Translations under genes and position numbers: made by a program
In this document: positions 10,745-21,311 of the stretch, in pieces
How positions within the stretch are numbered: position 1 is the first letter of the stretch
Layout: each line of letters starts with the position of its first letter
Source of the DNA: Paraphysomonas bandaiensis
Lineage: Eukaryota; Chrysophyceae
NCBI GenBank assembly: GCA_965644295.1
Contig: CBFFRP010000078.1
Coordinates: forward strand, 1 to 64,000
Direction: 5' to 3'
Length of the DNA: 64,000 nucleotides
Notes under the pieces: model-generated
Told to the model about the DNA's origin: nothing
The model's input: only the letters and a program-made list of their open reading frames with translations
Database searches by the model: none

Positions 10745-12281
10745 ATGGTGTCTGCACAAGGACAACGGTACTGGGTGTCCTTTATCATTTGCGGTTTATT
10801 GTGCTTCGTCCTGCAGGTGGTGTCCAGGCACTCCAATCAATCGAAATCTCCCACTTCTTTGAAAGCCAACGCCAATGCAAGCTTTTCTTCCTTCCAAGTC
10901 AATTATCTTACGATATTTTTACTCGCCATGTTTTCTGATTGGCTGCAAGGTCCGTATGTATATGAGCTATACGTTTCATATGGGTTTAGTCAGGCACAGA
11001 TAGCTGAATTGTTTGTTTGTGGATTTGGTTCCTCCATGGCTGTGGGTACCTTCATAGGGTCTCTTGCCGACAAGTGGGGAAGGAAGCTTATGTGTATCAT
11101 GTATTGTATGTGCTATATAGTCGCATGCATTACAAAAATGGTTCCTGATTACTGGACGCTAATGCTTGGTCGGTTCTTGTCTGGTATTGCTACGTCTTTG
11201 TTATTCAGTGTATTCGAATCATGGATGGTTTGCGAGCACAACAAAAGGGGATATGATGGACATCTTCTTGGTGATACGTTCAGCTACGCTACATTTGGAA
11301 ATGGACTGGTAGCTGTTGTGGCTGGGTTGGTGGCAAACATGGCTGCGGATTCTCACGGCTATGTTGCGCCCTTTATTGTGGCTATGCTGCCCTTATCAGT
11401 GGTGGGCCTCATGGTATTCTTCACATGGTCAGAAAATTATGGAAACCCATCTCTTGGCGATTTTTCTTCTCTATCTAAGGGTTTTGATCTGGTTAGAAAC
11501 GATTCTCGGGTAGCTGCTCTTGGATTAGCTCAATCGTCTTTCGAGGGTGCCATGTATACGTTCGTATTTATGTGGACACCCGCTCTCAAGTCAGTGGAGG
11601 AAACACAGGCCGAATTAGATGGAAAGACCCTTGAGGACTCCACCTCGGAGCATTTAGGACTTATATTTGCTGTGTTTATGGTGTGTGTAATGGTTGGATC
11701 ATCACTTTTCAAGATCTTGGCAGCAAGGAGAGATACTCTATACCAAATCCCACTTCTCGTTCATGCTACTGCCTTTGTAGCAATGGGAGCCACAGCGATG
11801 TTTCTTGAAAACAAGATGGTTGTCTATTCTATGTTTTTGCTATTCGAGACTACTGTTGGTTTGTTTTATCCCGCTTATGGATGTATAAAGTCAGAAAAAA
11901 TTCCCGAGGAGATACGCAGTGCAGTAATGAATATATTCAGGTAATGGCCGCGTATAATTATGAGTGATATCTATAGTAGACGTGGTAAATGTTACCACCA
12001 CATATTCCATTTCTTTACTACGTGTTTTCAGGATCCCGCTCAACATTTTTGTCGTGCTACTTCTGCTGAAGATAAAATACCTCTCCCCGGTAAAAGTATT
12101 TCTGATCTGTACACTTGCCCATGGCATTTCTTTCATGTGCTACTACCACTTCTACACCTCAACAAAAACTTCCACAGGTCTGATAGTTACAGTGCGTTGT
12201 CACCATCTAAAACTGTGCTTTTGCTATATCAGGGATGCTTCCACGATAATTCTAATGCGGTCAGTTTCGTTGAAGATGTGA
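10745..12281 (+). CDS. MFSD5-like (molybdate-anion transporter family) MFS protein
   Basis: Exon 1 is 10745-11940; a 91-nt intron (11941-12031) joins ...MNIFR to IPLNIFVVLLLL. The protein starts MVSAQGQRYW and is a multi-span membrane protein. The MFSD5/MOT2 signature runs through it: LTIFLLAMFSDWLQGPYVYE, the MFS loop GSLADKWGRKL, MLGRFLSGIATSLLFSVFESW, GLVANMAA, FVFMWTPAL, and the family's ending MNIFRIPLN. Characterised MFSD5/MOT2 relatives import molybdate; the substrate here is inferred. The last 35 residues are uncertain. Reading straight through ends at 12281. Splicing a 55-nt GT-AG intron (about 12179-12233) would end the protein at 12249. The longer reading is given. Confidence 0.85.
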
Positions 12282-13070
12282 TATCGATTCAATTATACTG
12301 CGTTTTTGCAAATTGTTGAACGTACATGCTTACTTTGTTGCTATCTTTTGATGTATTAATAAATTTTGGGATCTATTATTGGGCTTAGTCAATTTCGTGC
12401 AAGACTCATTCTAGCCCGTTCCATTATATAGCACTGTTACTGACAGGGCTGTGTATCAATTATTGAAATTGCAATAATTGAAATTGGGACAGCAAACTAT
12501 AAGATACCGTCAATTAGACATGTAAGTTAGTATACAAATTGACAGTAAGCTTCACCTCACTCTCAGAGGATATATATTACCCAGATACAGGGCTGCGCAA
12601 CAATTAGTTGAATTGCATAAAATATACGTAATAATTGCACTTAATTGCTCGCAGGAAGGTTGCAATTTATTGGCAATTACGTACTACTTTGTATAAGTAC
12701 ATATTAAGATTTTTGCAGGGCCAGTCAAAAATATATTGGATTGAAATATAGTGCTATTCTTGCTTGCTACAATATATTGATTATTATTTAAGCAAAAATT
12801 GGCCTCGCAATATACTATTGCAATATATTGATATATATATTGCGCATGCTAGTGTGTTATTTAGAAAATATACCAGATTTATCAATAACTACTATTCATA
12901 ATCACAGACTCATCTATTGTTAGCTATTACCACTATTCATGTTCAATATTAGAATTGTATTGTCTATGTCAAGCAGGCTTAGGAAACAATATATTGAATT
13001 GCAATACATTGTAAAATATATTGATTGGTCGACCGGCCAAAAATCCCATCAATATTGTTTCTGTTAAAGT
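12282..13070. repeat. cluster of CAGGG-ended, word-rich DNA element ends
   Basis: Three stretches begin with CAGG(G): CAGGGCTGTGTATCAATTA at 12446, CAGGGCTGCGCAACAATTAG at about 12587, and CAGGGCCAGTCAAAAATATA at about 12717. Behind each lies its own repeated A/T word: AATTGAAATTG, AATTGCA and CAATATATTG. CAGGG is a usual hAT terminus. No transposase is seen here, so they are best read as short non-autonomous elements or fragments. Confidence 0.5.
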
Positions 13071-13268
13071 GGGTGACTACCTAAATTGCACAAACACATA
13101 AATGCATAAAAAAAGGCTGCATAAACTCATGAATTAATGCAGATTTATGTTTTTTTAGGAGACCCCTCCGGACCCTTCGTACAAACTATCCTATATGCAT
13201 AAACTGTGTCTGAATAGATTTTTATAATCCCAGATTTTTTATGCATTGTGCAATTTACGTAGCCACCC
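13071..13268 (+). mobile_element. 198-bp MITE with 21-bp terminal inverted repeats
   Basis: The left end GGGTGACTACCTAAATTGCA and the inverted right end GGGTGGCTACGTAAATTGCA match at 18 of the 20 bases shown, and the next base also matches. Inside are ATGCATAAA words and a GGAGACCCCTCCGGACCC block that recurs at 35476-35615. DNA on both sides matches an uninterrupted inverted stretch at 6850-6950, which looks like an empty site. The target duplication may be the three bases AGT, which would favour PIF/Harbinger over hAT, but flanking divergence makes this weak. Confidence 0.65.
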
Positions 13269-13589
13269 AGAGTAACTCACAATATATTGCAATATTGTAG
13301 GACTATCCACCTATATACAGAGTATATATATGTATATGTCCTGTATTATATTATATTAAGTGTAGTACAGTATATACTTGTAGTAAGGAATACAATGTAG
13401 GGAAATGTGATCGTTGGGTTTAAGTTTAGCCGTTGATATTGTATAGATGTGTATTATTCATAATTCAGTTTGATATAATAATCACTTCTTTATTCTCTTA
13501 TATGAGTGTGGTGCTTTATACATACATATGGACACTCACAGTAATATTACTCTCTAACACTCGTCCAGCGCCATAATATAAAGCTATTA

Positions 13590-14503
13590 TGGAGGCAAAT
13601 AAGAGAGGAAAGAAAGCCCCTCGTATTGAGAAATTGCTAGCTTCTGAATCAACGAGCAAGAGATGACTCAGTAACATCTGCATCATCAAAAAAACCATCA
13701 TCTGAGGAAAATGAAGTCTCCACTTCCAAGAATAGGAAAGAGATTGAGGAGAATGTTTCCTCAAGAATCTGATTCCGAGAGGGAAGATCAGGGTGATTTC
13801 AGGAATACCTGCGTAGACTTAAAACAAGTCATCGCAACGGAATCCATTCCGCACCTTAAAACGGTGGAGAGAGAGGATGTGTTGGAATTCTGTGAAGACC
13901 TATCAAAAATGGACTTCAATGGTACCAGATTCCAGCGTTCTTATCTTTTATAGCACCAGAGGTGAAATTGATTCTCAATATTAAGCGTAAGCACGATTTT
14001 GAGAAGCCCGAAGATGCATGGTTGGATGCAACTGTTGTATCAACGGAAGATTTCATTGAATGGCTTAAACAAGCTTTTGGTGAAGATGAGGAGCAATATG
14101 CCGATACGTCGGATCCACTTCGAAGGTTTACAGAGATAATATTCTGGGACCTAAGGTAAAGGTGGAGTTAGGTTCTTCTAAGACTTTCTTAAAGGAATAT
14201 AGCCGATTGGAACAACTGTATAAGTTGATTCCAGAAGATTGTCTTACAGAGGAAGCAAATAAAGATGTAATTACTAACCTCCGAAAGATCGTAGACAGTG
14301 GGCTGAGGAAGGATGCAAGGGATAAGTTCGTTGCAGATGTGAATCAAGTTTCACTCAATTCCTCAGATCCTTATGAATTTGGTTCATTCTGCGAAAAAGT
14401 GCTGGAGGTGAATGAGGCCTACAGCAAAGCCATTAAGAAGGTAAAAAGGATGTTTAACAAATTGGACTGTAATGGGGAATATTCACTAATATCTAAAAGA
14501 TAA
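13590..14503 (+). pseudogene. gag-like retroelement pseudogene
   Basis: An ORF starting MEANKRGKKAPRIEKLL at 13590 is broken by at least three frameshifts (near 13670, 13950 and 14160). The joined pieces give a charged, helical protein with REDVLEFCEDLSKMDFNG, EVKLILNIKRKHDFEKPED and KTFLKEYSRLEQLYKLIP. That pattern resembles the capsid part of LTR-retrotransposon gag proteins. I see no zinc knuckle, protease or RT beside it, and no LTR. The gag call is inference from composition and layout. Confidence 0.4.
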
Positions 14504-14604
14504 AAATTCTTGCGTTGCTACCTAAATTTTTGAATCCTCCTTCCCTTATTTTTTCGCCGACTACTCGCGGTTTCAAATTGTTTATCCACCTCTGCTAACG
14601 AAAT

Positions 14605-16730
14605 TGAATCCTTTGTGTGTACTGTCATGTTATTTCTAACTTTTAGTAGGTTTTCATCCGAGAGCGGAGAAGAGTGCAAGTGGATGCATTAGCTACTAGC
14701 TACAAGCTAAATCTCTCTATGGAGACCGTGGTTGTGTCACATCAGTGGGTCAGGGCTCAGATTGTCCACCTCTCTCCAAGCATGTCAGCGCTGACAGCTC
14801 CTATCGGACATCTCCCTTTGTAGACGTGCGGGTAGGCACTCAAAAAAGGTGCACTTGTTCATTCCCTAACACCTTCTTTGTACTCCATCGACCCCTTTGT
14901 TTGTAAGACGGACCATTTCTTGGCAACCGCACAACCCAACTCCACATGGCCTATACATGGTGCACTCCCCCCGGCTTACCTGTCATCCCTACAGGCTACA
15001 CATCTCAGTGGTATACGCGAATACAGTCACTCTACACAATATATACAGCGTAACACGCTGTACTCTTCCAGTCAATCTCGTCGACTCCACATAACACTAT
15101 CATCACAGCCTTAGCTTATACTTATATGTGCACCTCCTACAACAACCACCTGATACAATGCAACATGGAGCCATTTTCTCTAACAAAAGAACCTACACCT
15201 TGAAGTTTGTTCTCCCTCCTTCCCATCAAAAGTGCCATGTCAAGAGTGCCACATCGGATTTCAAAGCCGACGTGCCCAGACTCCAGCTTCCATCCACTCG
15301 CATGTTCTTGGAATGGAGCAGCTTTGCACCAGCTATAGAATACAGAACCCTAGATGTCAGTAACCTAAAATACAAGATGATACGGCGTTCTTTGGAATTA
15401 TACATTACCTAATCCATGAATTGGGGCTTCCAATTCTACTCCCTACCCCGCAAGACCTAGCTACTTTCAGGGCAGCCGCGAACTTGCTCAGATTTACCTG
15501 CTCCTACGGCGAGCAGAGTAATCCGAGCGCTCGACCTTGGCAGACCTGGGTTCGAAGTCAGGCAGGGTATGGGTCAGAATGTCGCCGCTGATTCATGCAT
15601 GCTCTCAGCGCCTCTTCTACAGATTGAAACTGGCACCTCAGTTGACGACAAAGGGCGTCAACGAACAGAAAGTCGACACATTCAGCTGTCGCTATTCCAA
15701 ACTCCAAGAGATCAATTCGTCGATCGCTCCACGGAGGAACCAACACTGGCATCCGTTGCTGCGATATATGGTTAGTCTGCTGACTCGGTCAGCACTAGGC
15801 CTGCACACGCCTACAGATTGCGGAATATACTGGACATGTTACTTCGGGCAGGAGGTTTTGCCACACTTCCCCCGTACGAAGTATTTTGGACGTTAACTCA
15901 TTTCAAAGGCAAAACGATTCTGCTACAGACAAAACCTATCGTTACTACCACATTCTGCTACTTCACAACCCTTCCCGAGACCAAAACTTAAGAACGCAAT
16001 TCTTCAAAGCGCTATTCAACAACGAAGTTGGTGGACATGTTGAAATCAACCTAGGCTCACCACTGTGTTGACGAATGATAAGCAGTGAAACACCCTCGCT
16101 AAAGCAATCCAACTGGACTCCGACCCTTTCACTATTTCACATCGCCCTTAAGTCGGAAACACTCCTGCCTCCCGTGCAAGTATGGAAAGCATGTGAGGCA
16201 ATAGGGATCCCTACTGCGGATATACAAGACATCATAGGGATAGGACCATAGCACCGGGCCGTATGAAACCATCAGGCCCTAGACAGCGGCGACGCCGTCT
16301 CTGGCAACTCCACCTATACCTGACGCCCAGACGGTGCACGGCGACACCGCCACACCATCAACCTCTCAGCACACACATCTAGTGCTCAGGACCTTAATAC
16401 AGAACCCTGTACCTCAGAGCCTGGCGGAACCTTATCCTAAGGGGAGACCCCCGGACAACTCGCGCCAGTGAGTCCTAAGACACACAAGCAGGGCGAAACT
16501 CACAAACAACATTAAGAACGGAAGTGGTTGCACCTTTGTGCTTGCGGCGACGCACAAGCAGCTTCTGTAGTGCTAAATAGTAGGATAATAGAATTTGTGC
16601 TGATTAGTTATGGGTAGAGGTCTAACTAGTAGATCTAGCATACCACTAGCCACTAGATCGGAACGAGTTTTTAACGCCTATTGCTAAATAAAAAGACTTT
16701 CAATATATACAAATATACAGTGTAATTACG
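14605..16730 (+). mobile_element. LINE-P copy D, nearly full span but dead
   Basis: The left end (TTTAGTAGGTTTTCATCCGA at about 14640) matches copy C's leader. The leader region near 14930-15000 resembles copies A and E. From about 16240 to 16470 the DNA closely matches copy I (63500-63750), including the stretch ending in PKGRPPDNSRQ and stop. The 3' tail runs from about 16490 to 16725 and is very like copy I's tail. The coding part is in pieces, with many stops. Confidence 0.7.
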
Positions 16731-17137
16731 TAACGATATTATGCTATAAGATAGATTACGTGTCTACCTAAGATATATTAAAGTATTGGTTGGAAGCTGT
16801 GACAATATTGCGAACGACAATGAACGCTGACGAATGGTTATCGCAATTTTAATGAGTTCAACGTTCAGTCAATTACTTTAAGCTATCCTCACGTCTATTT
16901 CTGATGGATATATTTATAGCACCATTTAGCCGAGTAGCTATTACAGTGTAATGTATTGATTCCGTAACCACTTTTACAATGATATGTGTGAATAATAGTC
17001 ACAAGCACACACAGCAGAATATGAATAGAGTATAACAAACATATCACCTCTATTTACTAGAACCTACATTGTTACATATCTACATCAGTACCATAAACAC
17101 ATTTAATACACACTTTACCTACGTTACGTGCATCATC
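16731..17137. other. intergenic, 3' side of the glycosyltransferase
   Basis: About 400 bp with no recognised gene or repeat. It would hold the 3' end of the minus-strand glycosyltransferase transcript. Confidence 0.3.
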
Positions 17138-19324
17138 CTATTTCAGTGACAGCAAGGATGCTGCCAAGGTAGCACTAGAGAATTCCATAGAATACGAAGC
17201 CACTGTTCGTAGTCCTTCAGCAATGTAACCTAGCCTCCTATCGTGCTGACTCATTAACTCTACCACACCAGCCACGTAGAGTATAGCATCGTTCGTCTCC
17301 AGTACCGCACATGGCCCTCCCATACCATCACCACATAAGGACGCTGATACCCCTTCAGTTGGTAATACGGGAACACATCCACATGCCATCGCTTCTACAG
17401 CCAACTGACTAGAGGTTTGTACCACTGATAGATCCAGGAAAAAATCACATTTTCGGAGAATATCAGTGGTCTTGAGCTCATTCCCCAAGAAACCAACATT
17501 ATTTCCACCAAGTAGAGACATGTTTACAGACATTCCACCAGACTTAATAGAATTCACCTTGTCCACTAGAAATTGCTTTGATCCAATTATACTTATGTGA
17601 ATCCTCTTCTCGCAGCACTCGAGTAAGCCGAATATCACTTTGACAGCCTCGTCAAAATTCACGCGCACTCCTCGTGAATTTAGATTCACCATGAGGTGGA
17701 ATACTTTTTCCGGGTCAGTGCGGCGCTTCATCATCATTGTGGATTGGTCGACAAAATAAATCTTTCTGTCTAGCGGATGGGAAATGAGGAGAGTGCTGGC
17801 GTTGTATCTGCTCCGGAACTGCTCCCCTACCCATGAGTTCGGTACTATAACCCTCACAGGTTCATCGGATTCTTGCAACAGAGAAGAAAGACAAGAATGC
17901 AGCCTGTCATATGGTGCTCTTAGCTGTTCAGAGAGCGGCAGACTGGTGAAAAGAGGGGGAAGGTGGTCAGATGCGTATAAAACCAGAGGTCGTGACGCTT
18001 TCAGGGATCTATGGGCCAACAATGATTCACATGATTCAGAGACAATCACATCATATGAATCAATCGCAATGGAAGTGTTGCGTAAAAGCAGGCTGTTTAG
18101 TACGTTGGGCTTGATAGACGTCTGATGGACTTTAGGGATTGAATGCAATCGAGGTGATTGCATACTTGCAGTCGACACAAGTGGTGAGCTCTGTATGACA
18201 CTTACCCTTGCACCTCCTTCTGCCATTAATACCATACTATGCAGGCCAGCAGAGCCCCATCCTCTGCTAGTTTCTAGGCCATTCTCACTGTGCCCCACTA
18301 TATACAGCACAGATATATTAAAAGATCCTACAAACCTAGTAGCGTACTCTTTGTAAAGCTGGGCAACGCCTTCAGTTACTGCCCTCATTTTGCCTCTTGC
18401 AGATATGGCAGACGACGAAAATAGCTTGAGATCATCGGCATAGCGGTTCTTTAAAATTTTGTTAGCACGTTGTTTCAACCTATCTCTTGTCGACGTTAAG
18501 AACGAAGCCGTCTTGGTATGGTACAGGTAAACGCTAGGAACCATATAGGCCTTAAAACCTGCCCGCATAACCCTAAGAGAATAATCCACCTCTTCTCCAT
18601 AGCCCGTAGGAAACGACTTTGTATCGAAGCGTCCAACCTTATTGAACACTTCAGCCTTCAGCATCAAGCAAAATCCATTCAGCACAGACAGTCGAATTGG
18701 CTTTAGAGATGCTCCTTTATGGGCTACGTAAGAAGCGAGAGAGTCAACGCTCAGACCTGGAGGAAGAGGGTTAGTGGCCCACTTGCCACTGCTCTTCAGA
18801 TCAGGAATAGATTGATATGTTGCAGCATTGGAGATGGGACCCACCATCATTATTCGGTTTTGTGACATTAGAACAGAGAACAGGCTCTCTAGCCAACCAT
18901 TAGTAACCACAATATCAGAATTGAGAAGCACAACAGCAGACGGATTTTTACCAGTGTAGGATAGAGCAAAGTCGATTCCTTTCTGCACAGCATGTGTGTA
19001 GCCACGCCTGAATTCCGTTGTCTGCAAACATTGGAAGTCCTTTTGAAACTTCATACATAGCTCACGTTGATATGAAATCGTTTCCTTTTTACTTCCGTCA
19101 TCAACAAAAATAACTTTCTGACAGAGAACATTTCTGGGGGGGCGATGACGAATAAGAGACTCGACGCAGGACTGTATCACTTCTTTCGGGGTCTTCACAG
19201 ATATAACAATGAACACTGTACCAAGAAACCGCTGTGGCTGGACGGAAACTGCGGTAGAAAGACAACACGGGTGGGAGAGAAGAGTACTCAGAAGCAGTAC
19301 TAAAGCGGGGATCCAACTAACCAT
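17138..19324 (-). CDS. two-domain glycosyltransferase (GT2 + GT4-like)
   Basis: Single exon, 728 residues. Residues 1-25 form a hydrophobic signal peptide or anchor, so the enzyme should enter the secretory pathway. Residues about 36-270 form a GT-A fold of family GT2: VFIVISVKTP, the nucleotide-binding VDDGS (74-78), the DxD-like LNSD (134-137) and the GYGEEVDYSLR acceptor-site block (241-251). Residues about 335-728 look like a GT-B, GT4-type domain, ending with TSSQLAVEAMACGCVPVLP, the usual donor-binding glutamate region. GT2-GT4 fusions are common in bacterial polysaccharide clusters. A signal peptide and no intron, among intron-rich neighbours, would fit an old transfer from bacteria or a virus, but is not proof. 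The sugar and acceptor cannot be told. Confidence 0.8.
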   Translation of the reverse strand: MVSWIPALVLLLSTLLSHPCCLSTAVSVQPQRFLGTVFIVISVKTPKEVIQSCVESLIRHRPPRNVLCQKVIFVDDGSKKETISYQRELCMKFQKDFQCLQTTEFRRGYTHAVQKGIDFALSYTGKNPSAVVLLNSDIVVTNGWLESLFSVLMSQNRIMMVGPISNAATYQSIPDLKSSGKWATNPLPPGLSVDSLASYVAHKGASLKPIRLSVLNGFCLMLKAEVFNKVGRFDTKSFPTGYGEEVDYSLRVMRAGFKAYMVPSVYLYHTKTASFLTSTRDRLKQRANKILKNRYADDLKLFSSSAISARGKMRAVTEGVAQLYKEYATRFVGSFNISVLYIVGHSENGLETSRGWGSAGLHSMVLMAEGGARVSVIQSSPLVSTASMQSPRLHSIPKVHQTSIKPNVLNSLLLRNTSIAIDSYDVIVSESCESLLAHRSLKASRPLVLYASDHLPPLFTSLPLSEQLRAPYDRLHSCLSSLLQESDEPVRVIVPNSWVGEQFRSRYNASTLLISHPLDRKIYFVDQSTMMMKRRTDPEKVFHLMVNLNSRGVRVNFDEAVKVIFGLLECCEKRIHISIIGSKQFLVDKVNSIKSGGMSVNMSLLGGNNVGFLGNELKTTDILRKCDFFLDLSVVQTSSQLAVEAMACGCVPVLPTEGVSASLCGDGMGGPCAVLETNDAILYVAGVVELMSQHDRRLGYIAEGLRTVASYSMEFSSATLAASLLSLK

Positions 19325-19445
19325 ATTGATAGGAAAGTGCTATATAGGCAATTGCTGGGTCTACAACCATTTACGTTCGGCTGACATGGTGGTTAGATGA
19401 AATAAGGCAACACACTGAATTCTATGTTGTTGTTATTATGTTGTT

Positions 19446-21008
19446 ATGTTAGTATGTATGTATGAATGTATGTATGTATGTATGTATGTATGTATGTATG
19501 TATGTATGTATGTATGTATGTATGTATGTATGTATGTATGTATGTATGTATGTATGTATGTATGTATGTATGTATGTATGTATGTATGTATGTATGTATG
19601 TATGTATGTATGTATGTATGTATGTATGTATGTATGTATGTATGTATGTATGTATGTATGTATGTATGTATGTATGTATGTATGTATGTATGTATGTATG
19701 TATGTATGTATGTATGTATGTATGTATGTATGTATGTATGTATGTATGTATGTATGAATGTATGTATGTATGTATGTATGTATGTATGTATGTATGTATG
19801 TATGTATGTATGTATGTATGTATGTATGTATGTATGTATGTATGTATGTATGTATGTATGTATGTAGGTAGGTAGGTAGGTAGGTAGGTAGGTATGTATG
19901 TATGTATGTATGTATGTATGTATGTATGTATGTATGTATGTATGTATGTATGTATGTATGTATGTATGTATGTATGTATGTATGTATGTATGTATGTATG
20001 TATGTATGTAGGTAGGTAGGTAGGTAGGTAGGTAGGTATGTATGTATGTATGTATGTATGTATGTATGTATGTATGTATGTATGTATGTATGTATGTATG
20101 TATGTATGTATGTATGTATGTATGTATGTATGTATGTATGTATGTATGTATGTATGTATGTATGTATGTATGTATGTATGTATGTATGTATGTATGTATG
20201 TATGTATGTATGTATGTATGTATGTATGTATGTATGTATGTATGTATGTATGTATGTATGTATGTATGAATGTATGTATGTATGTATGTATGTATGAATG
20301 TATGTATGTATGTATGTATGTATGTATGTATGTATGTATGTATGTATGTATGTATGTATGTATGTATGTATGTATGTATGTATGTATGTATGTATGTATG
20401 TATGTATGTAGGTAGGTAGGTAGGTAGGTAGGTAGGTAGGTAGGTAGGTAGGTAGGTAGGTAGGTAGGTATGTATGTATGTATGTATGTATGTATGTATG
20501 TATGTATGTATGTATGTATGTATGTATGTATGTATGTATGTATGTATGTATGTATGTATGTATGTATGTATGTATGTATGTATGTATGTATGTATGTATG
20601 TATGTATGTATGTATGTATGTATGTATGTATGTATGTATGAATGTATGTATGTATGTATGTATGTATGTATGTATGTATGTATGTATGTATGTATGTATG
20701 TATGTATGTATGTATGTATGTATGTATGTATGTATGTATGTATGTATGTATGTATGTATGTATGTATGTATGTATGTATGTATGTATGTATGTATGTATG
20801 TATGTATGTATGTATGTATGTATGTATGTATGTATGTATGTATGTATGTATGTATGTATGTATGTATGTATGTATGTATGTATGTATGTATGTATGTATG
20901 TATGTATGTATGTATGTATGTATGTATGTATGTATGTATGTATGTATGTATGTATGTATGTATGTATGTATGTATGTATGTATGTATGTATGTATGTATG
21001 TATGTATG
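19446..21008. repeat. (TATG)n microsatellite, left part
   Basis: About 1.56 kb of TATG units. Three blocks of TAGG units interrupt it (about 19864-19893, 20008-20038 and 20408-20470), along with single TGAATG variants. Because TATG is four bases long it lacks stops in several frames, giving long spurious open frames of YIHT or YVCM type. It is continuous with 25996-26655 apart from the inserted copia element. Confidence 0.97.
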
Positions 21009-21294
21009 CGCAGAGAAAAATACGGTACTCGGTCGAATGTTACGGATGTTACAAATCAATAAACGGACGGAATACCCCCGTTGCTTTCACACAGTCTACA
21101 CTACAGGTAGTCAAAGCAAGGTTCTCTTTATAGTTACTACAGAACTTCTCAGTAAGAGGAAATTATGCCTCTATTCTACAGCCGTACACTACACACTGCA
21201 TAATATAACACCATACACCTCTATGTGCCCTATGCATATCTTATACAGTCACTTCAAGTACTAAACTGAAAAGAACATCCTCTCATTCCTCTAC
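21009..21294 (-). repeat. 3' LTR of the copia element
   Basis: Same sequence as 25710-25995. It lies downstream of the minus-strand gag-pol stop codon at 21312, with 17 nt between. Confidence 0.95.
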
Positions 21295-21311
21295 GCACCC
21301 CTGTGATGTGT

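Noticed and set aside
15510-15565. tRNA-like stretch with GGTTCGAAGTC (B-box-like)
   Set aside because: The T-arm can only be forced, and neither an anticodon arm nor a 7-bp acceptor stem is present. It lies in decayed LINE-P copy D.
19449-21059. Long open frames of YIHT (minus) and YVCM (plus) repeats
   Set aside because: They are translations of the TATG microsatellite. The unit has no stop in these frames, so length means nothing.
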